Shown here: positions 1 to 7,234 of the stretch, one piece after another | How positions within the stretch are numbered: the first letter of the stretch is position 1 | Layout: the number at the start of each line of letters is the position of its first letter | Assembly (NCBI RefSeq): GCF_022808985.1 | Contig: NZ_JAKZFT010000003.1 | Location: 1-64,000 of the forward strand | DNA from: Geotalea sp. SG265 | GTDB lineage: Bacteria; Desulfobacterota; Desulfuromonadia; Geobacterales; Geobacteraceae | Length of the DNA stretch: 64,000 nucleotides | Reading direction: 5' to 3' | Made by a program: the position numbers and the translations under genes | The notes under the pieces: generated by a model | Databases searched by the model: none | Seen by the model: only the letters and a program-made list of their open reading frames with translations | What the model was told of the DNA's origin: nothing

Positions 1-363
1 AAGAAGGCGGCAACCATGAATACCCAGACTATCGCTGCTTTCCAGAAGCTTCCACGGCTGCTGTGCCAGACGCTAACAGTAGACAACGGCAAGGAATTTT
101 CACAGTTCAAAGAGCTGGAAGCAAAAATAGGGCTGAAAGTGTACTTCGCCGATCCCTATGCAGCCTGGCAGCGAGGAACCAACGAAAACACCAACGGCCT
201 CTTACGGTTCTACTTTCCTAAAGGTACCGATTTTCACGCAGTTACTGAAGAAGAACTGCATTTCATAATTGAAAAGGTGAATCATCGACCCAGAAAATGC
301 CTTAACTACCAGACACCACACGAAGTCTTCTTTCAAAATTCACGTGGTGCACTTGCAATTTGA
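1..363 (+). CDS. IS30-family transposase, C-terminal part (runs off the window's left edge)
   Basis: The frame is open from base 1, so the ATG at 16 is probably internal and the gene begins outside the window. The visible part is the second half of an IS30-type DDE integrase core. It has the motif TVDNGKEF with the second catalytic Asp, then RGTNENTNGLLR with the catalytic Glu, then FPKGTDF and the family's usual ending NHRPRKCLNYQTPHEVF. It joins target DNA strands during transposition. The gene stops at 361-363, only 14 bases before the stop of the convergent SPFH gene. Whether the whole element is intact cannot be judged here. Confidence 0.9.
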   Translation, partial: KKAATMNTQTIAAFQKLPRLLCQTLTVDNGKEFSQFKELEAKIGLKVYFADPYAAWQRGTNENTNGLLRFYFPKGTDFHAVTEEELHFIIEKVNHRPRKCLNYQTPHEVFFQNSRGALAI

Positions 364-372
364 ATCCACCTT
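344..372. repeat. Probable right terminal inverted repeat of the IS30-family element
   Basis: The bases around and just after the transposase stop (GGTGCACTTGCAATTTGAAT and the following CCACC) resemble the outer end typical of IS30-family elements, which often overlaps the transposase stop. The matching left end lies outside the window, so the exact boundary is inferred. Confidence 0.45.
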
Positions 373-377
373 CTCTT

Positions 378-1229
378 CTAAGACCGCCCAGCAATCCCCT
401 TAACCGCCCCCAAAATATCCGCCGGCAACACAAACGTCTTAGCATTCTGCGACACTGACAGCTTCTGAATGGCATTCACATAGCGGTCGCCGAGGAGAAA
501 CAGCGCCGGCAGCTCCTTCTCCCCCACTGCCCCGGCAATATCCTCGATGGCCTTGGCCGAGGCCTCGGCCAGCTTGATCTGCGCCTCTGCCTCCAGCTTG
601 GCCGACTCCAGCTTCCCTTCCGCCTCGCGGATCATGGCTTCCTTCTTCCCTTCCGCCTCCAGGATCATGGCTCTTTTCAGCCGCTCGGCGGTGGCCTGCT
701 GCTCCATGGCCCGCTGCATGGAATCGGAGGGCTTGATGTCCTGGATCTCGACAGATTTAACCAGGATGCCCCAATCGGTGACGTCTTCTGAGATGATGTC
801 CTTGAGGCGGGCCTTGATGATGTCCCGGGAGGAGAGCGCCTTGTCCAGCTCCATCTCGCCGATGATGGCGCGTAGCGAGGTCATGACCAGGTTCTGGATG
901 GCGTATTCGTAATTGCTGATGCCGTAGACCGATTTGACCGGGTCGATGATCTTGATGAAGGCGATGGCATTGGTGACGATGACGGCGTTGTCCTTAGTGA
1001 TCGCCTCCTGGGCGCCGATGTCCAGGGGGATGTCCTTGGTGGTCAGGCGGTAGGCGACGATATCCACGTAGGGAATAATGATGTTGAGACCGGGCTTCAG
1101 GGTGCAGTGGTATTTGCCGAGGCGCTGGACGACGAATTCGTACCCCTGGGGCACGAGCCGCACCCCCATGAAGACGGTGATCACCACCAGGGCAAAGAGA
1201 ACGGTAAGGACAATTGTAGCGGGATTCAT
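378..1229 (-). CDS. SPFH/band 7 membrane protein (stomatin/QmcA-like)
   Basis: 283 residues. An N-terminal membrane segment (about residues 4-24) is followed by a band 7 domain beginning VPQGYEFVVQRLGKY and covering about residues 25-180. An alanine/glutamate-rich coiled coil follows (about 180-245, with two EAEGK repeats), then a short C-terminal helix. These proteins form large oligomeric cages at the inner membrane and organise or protect membrane proteins and proteases. The gene starts exactly where the upstream nfeD gene ends, the usual NfeD-stomatin pairing, so the two are co-transcribed and probably bind each other. The substrate is unknown. The IS30 end lies directly downstream but does not damage the frame. 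Confidence 0.9.
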   Translation of the reverse strand: MNPATIVLTVLFALVVITVFMGVRLVPQGYEFVVQRLGKYHCTLKPGLNIIIPYVDIVAYRLTTKDIPLDIGAQEAITKDNAVIVTNAIAFIKIIDPVKSVYGISNYEYAIQNLVMTSLRAIIGEMELDKALSSRDIIKARLKDIISEDVTDWGILVKSVEIQDIKPSDSMQRAMEQQATAERLKRAMILEAEGKKEAMIREAEGKLESAKLEAEAQIKLAEASAKAIEDIAGAVGEKELPALFLLGDRYVNAIQKLSVSQNAKTFVLPADILGAVKGIAGRS

Positions 1230-1690
1230 CAGCTTTCTCCTTTTTTCAGTTTTTCCACCTTCATCACGTGGCCTTCCACATCCACAACTTTCACCCGGTC
1301 CCCGATCTCCAGAGGCTCATCGGCCAGGCAGGGCCATTCGTCGGCACCCAAAAGGGGGAGCTGGAACTTGACCGCCCCCTTGGCGTAAGGCTCCGCGCCA
1401 CGGATGACCAGGCCCGTCTGGCCCAGGACGGCATCCTTGGCAGTACCGGAAAAGGTCCTGCTTTTGTTGCGGGGATTGAAAAAACGGAACCAGACGAAGG
1501 TGAAGAGAATGGAGGCGACGCACCAGGCGAAGATCTGCAGGGGTAAAGGACAGGCTGGGAAGAGCGCCAGCAGGATGCTGACGAGAACTGCTCCCAGGCC
1601 GAACCAGATGATGGTGAAGGATGGAACGACCAGCTCAAGGCCGATGAGGATGAGACCAAGGACAAGCCAATGCCACCAGAGGATATCCAT
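1229..1690 (-). CDS. NfeD-family membrane protein
   Basis: 153 residues, the short NfeD form without the ClpP-like protease domain. Two or three hydrophobic segments (about residues 5-70) are followed by a soluble C-terminal OB-fold (about 85-150, with GQTGLVIRG and GDRVKVVDVEG). NfeD proteins partner stomatin-like SPFH proteins in membrane quality control. The stop overlaps the start of the SPFH gene. A strong ribosome site (CTGGAGG) lies upstream of the ATG. Tandem palindromes about 55 bases upstream may control the pair. Confidence 0.88.
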   Translation of the reverse strand: MDILWWHWLVLGLILIGLELVVPSFTIIWFGLGAVLVSILLALFPACPLPLQIFAWCVASILFTFVWFRFFNPRNKSRTFSGTAKDAVLGQTGLVIRGAEPYAKGAVKFQLPLLGADEWPCLADEPLEIGDRVKVVDVEGHVMKVEKLKKGES

Positions 1691-1745
1691 CTGTACCTCC
1701 AGGAAAGGTAACCATAAAAGCTATGGAAACCAAAGATTTAACAAA

Positions 1746-1787
1746 AAGTGTAAAAAAATTTTACACCTGTAAAAAATTTTTACACTT
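1746..1787. promoter_or_regulatory. Two tandem AT-rich palindromes, candidate operator of nfeD
   Basis: One palindrome (GTGTAAAAAAATTTTACAC, 1748-1766) is followed by a second (TGTAAAAAATTTTTACA, 1769-1785). Their centres are about 20 bases apart, close to two helical turns. The arrangement fits cooperative binding of a dimeric regulator upstream of nfeD. The regulator is unknown. A simple curved A/T tract is the alternative. Confidence 0.45.
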
Positions 1788-1934
1788 ATATCATTAAGAT
1801 AATTCAGGTTTCGCCAATATATGCCAACAGACGGTGGGGTTCAACACATTAAAAACTATAATTCGTTCATTAGCGACAGCCTCCCCCACTCCACCGCACC
1901 TGTACACCTAAGCGGGTAAGTAGAGACGTATCAT

Positions 1935-1969
1935 CGTATTTACGCAAGATCATAACCATTGTAAATACG
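1935..1969. repeat. Inverted repeat CGTATTTAC / GTAAATACG
   Basis: Perfect 9-bp arms (1935-1943 and 1961-1969) around a 17-base spacer, about 110 bases before the lipoprotein start. It could be a regulator site or a weak RNA hairpin. The neighbouring sequence does not decide between them. Confidence 0.35.
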
Positions 1970-2077
1970 GAAAGAAAAAGCTCTGAATCAATGAAGTCAG
2001 ATGGGATTTCAGCTTTGCAATGGGATGTGATGCGGTATGCTTTTATAAGGTGAAAGAAGGTCCAATGGAGGTAATTT

Positions 2078-2485
2078 ATGGTGCAGAATGTCCTCCTTGC
2101 CATGGCCATGCTTCTTGCCACCGCCTGCGCGGGACAGCAGAAACAGACCACCGCCAACCTCCCCACCACGACCCATCAGTGCGGCATCCATGACATCTGC
2201 GTCTCATGGCAGCCGGTAACTACCGATACGGGTATCTGCATCGAGGGGACAGTGGTGAACAATCGCCAACTGAAGCCCTATGAGCCCCTGGAACTCACTG
2301 CAGAACTCCTCGACGACCAGGGAAAGGTGCTGGCAAAGGGGAGCAGGCATTTTGCCGAATCGTTCACCGGGCCTGAGGATTTCCGCATCGAGATTCCGAT
2401 GGACACAGGGAAAGCGCCCAAGTGCCTGAAATTCACCTATTCAAATGAAAAGGGAGGCAACCGTTACTGGCTGAAATACTTTTAG
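2078..2485 (+). CDS. Small predicted lipoprotein of unknown function
   Basis: 135 residues. The N-terminus is a lipoprotein signal peptide (hydrophobic residues 4-15, lipobox LATAC with the lipidated Cys near residue 18). The mature part resembles a single beta-sandwich of about 95 residues, with phrases such as GTVVNNRQLKPYEPLELTAE that recall small periplasmic FxLYD-like domains. A clear ribosome site (GGAGG, six bases before ATG 2078) sets the start. It is followed closely by the DJ-1/PfpI gene and may share its transcript. I do not recognise a specific function. Confidence 0.75.
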   Translation: MVQNVLLAMAMLLATACAGQQKQTTANLPTTTHQCGIHDICVSWQPVTTDTGICIEGTVVNNRQLKPYEPLELTAELLDDQGKVLAKGSRHFAESFTGPEDFRIEIPMDTGKAPKCLKFTYSNEKGGNRYWLKYF

Positions 2486-2514
2486 ATTCACCAACCTGCA
2501 CAAGGAGGTTGATC

Positions 2515-3255
2515 ATGATCGAAGGGACCAGACTTGAAGGCCGTCACATCGCGCTCCTAGCCGCGGACGGTTTCGAAAAGGTGGAACTGGAGGTACCCCT
2601 GAAGGCGCTCCGGCTGGCGGGGGCGACGGTGGACATCATTTCCCTGAGATTGGGACGGATTAGGGGGGTGAACATGCACGAACCGGCGGGCAAGGTTCAG
2701 GTGACCATGACGGTGCAGGAGGCCGATCCGAAGAATTATGACGGCATCTTCATTCCCGGCGGCTTCATAAACCCCGACCTGCTGCGCCAGTCGGCCGAGG
2801 CACGGGAATTCGTCCACGCCTTCCAGGTATCGGGCAAGCCCATCGCCACCATCTGCCATGGACCATGGGTATTGGCGTCGGCGGGGATGCTGCGCGGGCG
2901 AACCATCACCTCGTGGCCCGGCATTCGCGACGACATGGTCAATGCCGGTGCGACGTGGCTGGACCAGGCGGTGGTATGGGACGGCAACATCATCACCAGC
3001 CGTGGGCCCCAGGATTTGATGGAGTTCGTCCCGGCAATAGTCGAGGCATTCTCCGGTGCGGCTCCCCTTGCGGAGCAGGCACCCGCCCCGATGGTCTCGG
3101 CACCCCAGCGAAACGAGCCCCCCCAGGCCATGCTGACGGCCATGAAATGGATGCCGACGCCGGCAGTTCGCACCGCACTGGGTATCGGTGCCATAGCTTT
3201 AGGCGCCATGGCCATGCGTCGCCGCCATGCCCCGCCCCGGCAGGCCAGGATGTAA
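2515..3255 (+). CDS. DJ-1/PfpI-family protein with C-terminal membrane anchor
   Basis: 246 residues from the ATG at 2515, chosen because AAGGAGG sits just upstream. An in-frame TTG at 2509 lies too close to it. Residues about 8-185 form a DJ-1/PfpI glutamine-amidotransferase-like domain with the nucleophile elbow ATICHGPWVL (catalytic Cys) and acid motif AADGFEKVELEVPL. Members act as glyoxalase/deglycase-type stress proteins or proteases. Unusually, the protein continues past the domain through a proline/alanine linker into a single hydrophobic segment (about 215-232) and ends in an Arg-rich tail, so it is probably membrane-anchored. A terminator follows. Confidence 0.85.
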   Translation: MIEGTRLEGRHIALLAADGFEKVELEVPLKALRLAGATVDIISLRLGRIRGVNMHEPAGKVQVTMTVQEADPKNYDGIFIPGGFINPDLLRQSAEAREFVHAFQVSGKPIATICHGPWVLASAGMLRGRTITSWPGIRDDMVNAGATWLDQAVVWDGNIITSRGPQDLMEFVPAIVEAFSGAAPLAEQAPAPMVSAPQRNEPPQAMLTAMKWMPTPAVRTALGIGAIALGAMAMRRRHAPPRQARM

Positions 3256-3270
3256 CTCAGCCGAAGCAAC

Positions 3271-3301
3271 AAAAAAGCCCTGATGCTCTCAGGGCTTTTT
3301 C
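3271..3301. terminator. Bidirectional terminator between the PfpI gene and mntA
   Basis: Perfect stem AAAAAGCCCTGA / TCAGGGCTTTTT with a five-base loop and T-runs on both strands. It ends the rightward PfpI transcript. On the other strand the last codons and TGA stop of the nucleotidyltransferase gene lie inside the stem. Confidence 0.85.
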
Positions 3302-3639
3302 GCGTCCAACCTTGTTACTCCTTGTTTCACCACAACTTTGCTCTCTTCGATGATCTTGCGGAATGCGGGGCTGGTTGTCGCCCAATCAACCACGTCCACT
3401 TTAATGGTCAGGTCCGAATCCTCGAACGATTGCCGAAGGTCGGCCATCAGATCAATGGGCAATGGCCTGTCCGAGATTACCGCCAGATCCAGATCGGAAT
3501 AGGGTTTGGCCGTCCACTTGGCGCGGGAGCCGAAAGCCCATACCTCATAGCCCGGGAGGGATTTCTCCAGGATGCGCCTTACCTCATCCCAATCGTGGGG
3601 CTTCAGGTCCAGGTCCGCCTTCACGAAGGTACCACTCAT
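3289..3639 (-). CDS. MntA-type nucleotidyltransferase (antitoxin-like)
   Basis: 116 residues, a minimal nucleotidyltransferase (MNT) domain. The motif FGSRAKWTAKPYSDLDLAV carries the GS...SDLD metal-binding Asp pair, and VDVVDW supplies the third acidic residue. The Gly usual after GSRAK is Trp here. In HepT/MntA pairs this enzyme adds AMP to a tyrosine of the HEPN toxin and so neutralises it. The start overlaps the stop of the upstream HEPN gene by four bases (ATGA), so the two are translationally coupled. Its stop lies inside a terminator stem. A non-toxic nucleotidyltransferase/substrate-binding pair of the HI0073/HI0074 type remains possible. Confidence 0.85.
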   Translation of the reverse strand: MSGTFVKADLDLKPHDWDEVRRILEKSLPGYEVWAFGSRAKWTAKPYSDLDLAVISDRPLPIDLMADLRQSFEDSDLTIKVDVVDWATTSPAFRKIIEESKVVVKQGVTRLDAKKP

Positions 3640-4064
3640 ACCAGACTGCTTCTTTCCATGAGCCGAGCATATAAATATTTGGCCTCCTCCAGGAACTCGG
3701 GCGCAATGGCGTAAACTGCCTCAGCTTTGTCCACATCATAGGTATGACTGCTGTCGGTGCGTGCTTGACGGTAGACTCGCCAGCGCAGCCAATCGGAACG
3801 TAGAAGTCCCTTTTCATTGCCGGTCCGGATCAGATTCTGAAACGTGCTGAAATCAGCTTCGTCAGGGCTTGCAGCGGTTTCCTCAAGGTACCTTCGGAGC
3901 ATTTTGTGACTCAGCTCATAGGTGAACTCGAAGCACTGAATAACCGAGTTCCGCAACTGCTCGAACAGTTCCCCATCCATCTCGGCAGCCGGCGAATGGG
4001 TGAATTTCAGGCTTTTTTCAAGCTGGCTTATGGCGTTTTGCAGGGAACTGAAGTCAAGGGCCAT
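3636..4064 (-). CDS. HEPN-domain protein, HepT-like (HI0074 family)
   Basis: 142 residues from the ATG at 4064, preceded by GAGGAAAA. An upstream in-frame start at 4124 lacks a ribosome site. This is an all-helical HEPN/nucleotidyltransferase-substrate-binding domain. It contains RTDSSHTYD, which fits the R-x4-H-x-Y active-site motif of HepT ribonucleases, where the Tyr is the AMPylation target of MntA. The gene is coupled to mntA by an ATGA overlap and forms a two-gene unit. Established family knowledge supports an RNase toxin role. Toxicity here is inferred. Confidence 0.82.
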   Translation of the reverse strand: MALDFSSLQNAISQLEKSLKFTHSPAAEMDGELFEQLRNSVIQCFEFTYELSHKMLRRYLEETAASPDEADFSTFQNLIRTGNEKGLLRSDWLRWRVYRQARTDSSHTYDVDKAEAVYAIAPEFLEEAKYLYARLMERSSLV

Positions 4065-4258
4065 ATATTTTTCCTCTTTTAGGATTGCTTTGCCCTTTCT
4101 ACACGAGAAAGCAAGGAATTTCAATTAATTTCCGGGATGTTCCGGGGATCACCCCTCCCCTTTACCCCAACCTCCATCTAATTACTTGAACAGGTAAGTA
4201 TTTATTGTTATATTCACAACCCTGCTTTTATGTACTGCTGATGCGACAGGAGGGACAC

Positions 4259-4609
4259 ATGGACGATTTGGAAAACCAGATGGGGCTTTTCGAGATACCG
4301 AAGATCGTGAAACCGGCACCGGTGAAAAAGGCAGTTGAGAAACCGGCACCGGTCAGGAAGGCAATAGAGAAGGTTGCGACACAGGGGGCGAAGAGGACGC
4401 GGCAGGTAGCGGTAAAACCATTGAAGCGGGGGGTGAAGGCGGCGACCGTAAAGGCGGTCTCGGGGCTGGTGCCCGAGGGGGATGTGCGGCTTACGGCAAA
4501 CATCCGCCAAGACCTGCACCTGAAACTGAAGATTGCGGCGGCCCACCGGCGGACCACCATCGGAGAGATGATCGAGGAGCTGATCGACCGCTACGTGGCG
4601 GACCATTGA
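4259..4609 (+). CDS. Ribbon-helix-helix DNA-binding protein with repeated basic N-terminus
   Basis: 116 residues from the ATG at 4259, preceded by CAGGAGGG. The C-terminal 45 residues (VRLTANIRQDLHLKLKIAAA onward to IGEMIEELIDRY) match a MetJ/Arc/CopG-type ribbon-helix-helix fold. The N-terminal half is lysine/alanine/proline-rich and contains a tandem 10-residue repeat (KPAPVKKAVE, KPAPVRKAIE) encoded by two near-identical 30-base units at 4310-4369. This resembles ParG-like small proteins with a flexible basic arm, but no ParA gene is adjacent. It could be a repressor or a nucleoid-binding protein. Confidence 0.7.
   Translation: MDDLENQMGLFEIPKIVKPAPVKKAVEKPAPVRKAIEKVATQGAKRTRQVAVKPLKRGVKAATVKAVSGLVPEGDVRLTANIRQDLHLKLKIAAAHRRTTIGEMIEELIDRYVADH
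4310..4369 (+). repeat. Tandem 30-base repeat inside the RHH gene
   Basis: Two adjacent copies, each starting AAACCGGCACCGGT, encode KPAPV(K/R)KA(V/I)E. They differ at a few bases, mostly conservative changes. Confidence 0.75.
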
Positions 4610-4682
4610 AAAAGGGACTGATCTCCGGCGTCATTCCTGTGAGCACAGTGCTTGTTGCCTCGTCATTTATATTTTCCAGAAT

Positions 4683-5036
4683 TCAGATGGTGATGGTTTC
4701 TCCGGGCCGCAGTCTCGGCTCCTCCGGCTTCATGAAAGAGGCATAAAATAGCACCATGAAGATAACGAGGATTGCGGCTAGGACAATAATCATCGGCCGC
4801 AGCGACACCTCGCCTTCCCGCGTCGGTGCCTGCAGCATCCCCAGTACTGCGATCACCACCCCAAGGCCCCCGAACATCCAGCCCACCACCAGCCCGATCA
4901 GGGCGAATTCCGTTTCCCCCACCGGCGAGAGCAGAAAGAGCCAGGCCAACTCAGCATGGAAGAAGGTGGCAATGGTGATCAGCACCATGGCGACCAGTAT
5001 GTAATTAAGTCCTAGTCTGACCGTCTTCTTGCGCAT
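4683..5036 (-). CDS. Small membrane protein of unknown function
   Basis: 117 residues from the ATG at 5036, since GAGG lies eight bases upstream. A GTG two codons earlier (5042) is the alternative start. Three hydrophobic segments (about residues 9-29, 42-65 and 80-102) and short charged tails suggest a polytopic inner-membrane protein. It begins only a few bases after the sua5-like gene, so it is likely the last gene of the long rimP operon. I do not recognise the family. Confidence 0.65.
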   Translation of the reverse strand: MRKKTVRLGLNYILVAMVLITIATFFHAELAWLFLLSPVGETEFALIGLVVGWMFGGLGVVIAVLGMLQAPTREGEVSLRPMIIVLAAILVIFMVLFYASFMKPEEPRLRPGETITI

Positions 5037-5046
5037 CAGCACATCC

Positions 5047-5658
5047 TCACTGACACCAGCTCACGTCCCCTACCCCTTTGCGCAGCACTTCCGGCCGATC
5101 GCCGATCAGACTCACCACCGAGCTCACATCCGCCGTCAGCACGCCCCCGTCCACTGTCAAATCGATCAGCTTGCCCAGAGTTCTTTCCACCTGGAATGGA
5201 TCGCCGATGGGGTCTTCTCCGGAGAGATTGGCACTGGTGGTGATGATCGGATGCCCCAGGAGCTTTGTTATGGCAAGACAGATCCTGTTGGCGGGGATGC
5301 GGATACCGACGGTTTTCTGCTTGGTCATACAGAGATCGGGAACGACGCTGGTGGCATCGAGAATAAAGGTATATGGCCCGGGCAGGAACCGCTTCATCAC
5401 CTTGAAGGCGTAATTGCTCACCTTGGCGTAATGGGCAATGTCGGAGAGGTCGGCGCAGATGAAGGAGAAGGGCTTTTTCTTGTCACGCTGCTTGATGGCG
5501 TAAATGCGCTCGATCCCCTTCTTGTTGAAGATGCTGCAGCCGATGCCGTAGGTGGTATCGGTGGGATAAGCCACTACCCCACCCTTTTCCAGGATTTCAA
5601 CAACCTGGGCAACAAGGCGCGGCTGTGGGTTTTGTGGGTTGATTTCCAGGAGCATCAT
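5047..5658 (-). CDS. Sua5/YrdC/YciO-family protein (threonylcarbamoyl-AMP synthase-like)
   Basis: 203 residues, a single YrdC domain. It shows the family's N-terminal GGVVAYPTDTTYGIGC, then IKQRDKKKPFSFIC and FLPGPYTFIL, and later RIPANRI and SANLSGEDP. The family makes threonylcarbamoyl-AMP from threonine, bicarbonate and ATP for t6A37 in tRNAs that read ANN codons. The C-terminal Sua5 domain is absent, as in YrdC and YciO. The KRDKKKP motif can also occur in YciO-type paralogues, so the exact subfamily is uncertain. The start overlaps the stop of the aminopeptidase gene by four bases. Confidence 0.85.
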   Translation of the reverse strand: MMLLEINPQNPQPRLVAQVVEILEKGGVVAYPTDTTYGIGCSIFNKKGIERIYAIKQRDKKKPFSFICADLSDIAHYAKVSNYAFKVMKRFLPGPYTFILDATSVVPDLCMTKQKTVGIRIPANRICLAITKLLGHPIITTSANLSGEDPIGDPFQVERTLGKLIDLTVDGGVLTADVSSVVSLIGDRPEVLRKGVGDVSWCQ

Positions 5659-6761
5659 GCACCCGGGTTCAGTTCCAGCAGGTCGGGATGCGTAAAGCGG
5701 CCGTCCTTCTGGATCAGTTGGTCGTCGAACCAGAGTTCGCCATCACCGGTGAGAATCTTGACCATATCCCAGTGGACAGCGGAACGGTTGCCGTTGTCGC
5801 ACTCGTCGTAGCACTGACCGGGGGTGAAGTGGATGGAACCGAAGATCTTTTCATCGAAGAGGATATTGCGCATGGGAACGCGGATGTTGGGGTTGACGCC
5901 GATGGCGAATTCACCCACATAGCGCGCTCCCTCGTCTGTATCGAGGATGTCGTTCAGCTCCTTGTCCATTCCCCGGCTGGTGGCCTTGACGATCTGTCCC
6001 TTGCTGAACTCCAGGCGGATGTCGTTGAATTCCTTTCCCTGGTAAACAGTCGGGCAGTTATAGGTGATGTAACCTTCCACCGAGTTTTTCACCGGAGCGG
6101 TGTAGACCTCGCCGTCGGGGATGTTGTAACGGCCGTCGCACTTGATGCCCGGAAGCCCTTTGATGCTGAAGGTAAGATCCGTATCGGAGGCCTTGATGTG
6201 CACTTTGTCCGCGGCATCCACCAGCTTCTTCAGCTTGTCCTGTTTCAGGGATTCAGCATGCCAGTCGATGCAGCAAGCGGCGAAGAGATAATCCTCGTAC
6301 TCGTCCAGGCTCATCTTCGCCTCCTGGGCGGCACCATGGGTGGGGAAGCGGGTGATGACCCAACGGGTGTTCTTGACCCGCCTGTCGATAATGGGACGGG
6401 TCAGCTTCGACCAGGCTATCATTTTCTTCTGATCGGCCTTGGCCATGACCATGGAGTTGTCAGCGGCGGACAGGCCTATATAGACGTCCACCTTCTTCAT
6501 CAGGTCCAGTTTGTGTTCGGGAAAGTAGGAAAGTTGCTCTTCAGTGGCATTGTTGTAGAAATAGCGGTTGATATCGGGGACGGTAAATTCGTACTCTACG
6601 TATTTGGCCCCCTTTTCCAGGCAGAGGGCATAGAGTTCCTTGACCAGGGGAATAGACTCCATACCGCTGGCCGAAATGAGAACCACATCCCCCTTTTTCA
6701 CTTTGGTGGAATAATTAACCAGTACCTCGGCCAGTTGCCTGACGCGCATGTCTTTCATCAT
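5655..6761 (-). CDS. M29-family metallo-aminopeptidase
   Basis: 368 residues. The C-terminal half carries the M29 (aminopeptidase T/PepS) signatures: GEFAIGVNPNI, then LFDEKIFGSIHF, and AVHWDMV, which supply the Glu, His and Asp ligands for two metal ions. The N-terminal domain begins RVRQLAEVLVNYSTKVKKGD, typical of the family. It releases N-terminal residues from peptides in the cytoplasm. It lies between dut and the YrdC gene with little or no gap, so it sits in the same transcript. Confidence 0.88.
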   Translation of the reverse strand: MMKDMRVRQLAEVLVNYSTKVKKGDVVLISASGMESIPLVKELYALCLEKGAKYVEYEFTVPDINRYFYNNATEEQLSYFPEHKLDLMKKVDVYIGLSAADNSMVMAKADQKKMIAWSKLTRPIIDRRVKNTRWVITRFPTHGAAQEAKMSLDEYEDYLFAACCIDWHAESLKQDKLKKLVDAADKVHIKASDTDLTFSIKGLPGIKCDGRYNIPDGEVYTAPVKNSVEGYITYNCPTVYQGKEFNDIRLEFSKGQIVKATSRGMDKELNDILDTDEGARYVGEFAIGVNPNIRVPMRNILFDEKIFGSIHFTPGQCYDECDNGNRSAVHWDMVKILTGDGELWFDDQLIQKDGRFTHPDLLELNPGA

Positions 6762-6779
6762 AACCTCCAGACTTTTCTG

Positions 6780-7229
6780 TTATCTGCCGGTGTGGCCGAA
6801 CCCTCCGGTACCGCGCTCGCTTTCTCCAAGTTCGGCGACTTCCTCAAAGGCTGCCCTGCTGAAAGGAGCAAAGACCATCTGGGCGATGCGTTCGTTGTGA
6901 CCGATGACAAACGGTTCAGTGCCGTGGTTGATGACTATGACGCCGATCTCGCCCCGGTAATCCGCATCGATGGTGCCGGGAGAATTGACCAGGGAAATGC
7001 CGTGTTTCAGTGCCAGCCCGCTGCGGGGCCTGATCTGGGCCTCGTATCCTTCGGGAAGCTCAATGGCAATGCCGGTGGGGACGAGGGTTCTTTCCCCCGG
7101 CTCCAGCACCAGCTCCTGGTCCAGGTCAGCACAGAGATCCATGCCTGCGGCATGGGCCGTCATATACCGGGGAAGCGAATGCCCCTTTTCCGGCCGGACG
7201 CGCTTGATTTTAACGTTGATTGCATTCAT
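6780..7229 (-). CDS. dut: dUTP diphosphatase (dUTPase)
   Basis: 149 residues, the normal length for a homotrimeric dUTPase. It hydrolyses dUTP to dUMP and pyrophosphate, keeping uracil out of DNA and feeding dTMP synthesis. All five motifs are visible: [42 protein letters not shown] and the C-terminal P-loop-like [10 protein letters not shown]. The start lies five bases after the stop of the M16 peptidase gene, a pairing often seen with this peptidase in bacteria. Confidence 0.97.
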   Translation of the reverse strand: MNAINVKIKRVRPEKGHSLPRYMTAHAAGMDLCADLDQELVLEPGERTLVPTGIAIELPEGYEAQIRPRSGLALKHGISLVNSPGTIDADYRGEIGVIVINHGTEPFVIGHNERIAQMVFAPFSRAAFEEVAELGESERGTGGFGHTGR

Positions 7230-7234
7230 GGGAG

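Larger units (their letters stand above)
1691..2077. other. 387-base divergent intergenic region
   Basis: AT-rich spacer between nfeD (leftward) and the lipoprotein gene (rightward). It contains two tandem AT-rich palindromes (1746-1787) and a perfect 9-bp inverted repeat (1935-1943 with 1961-1969). I found no convincing gene or structural RNA in it. It must hold the promoters of both neighbours, but no strong -35/-10 pair stands out. Confidence 0.7.
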
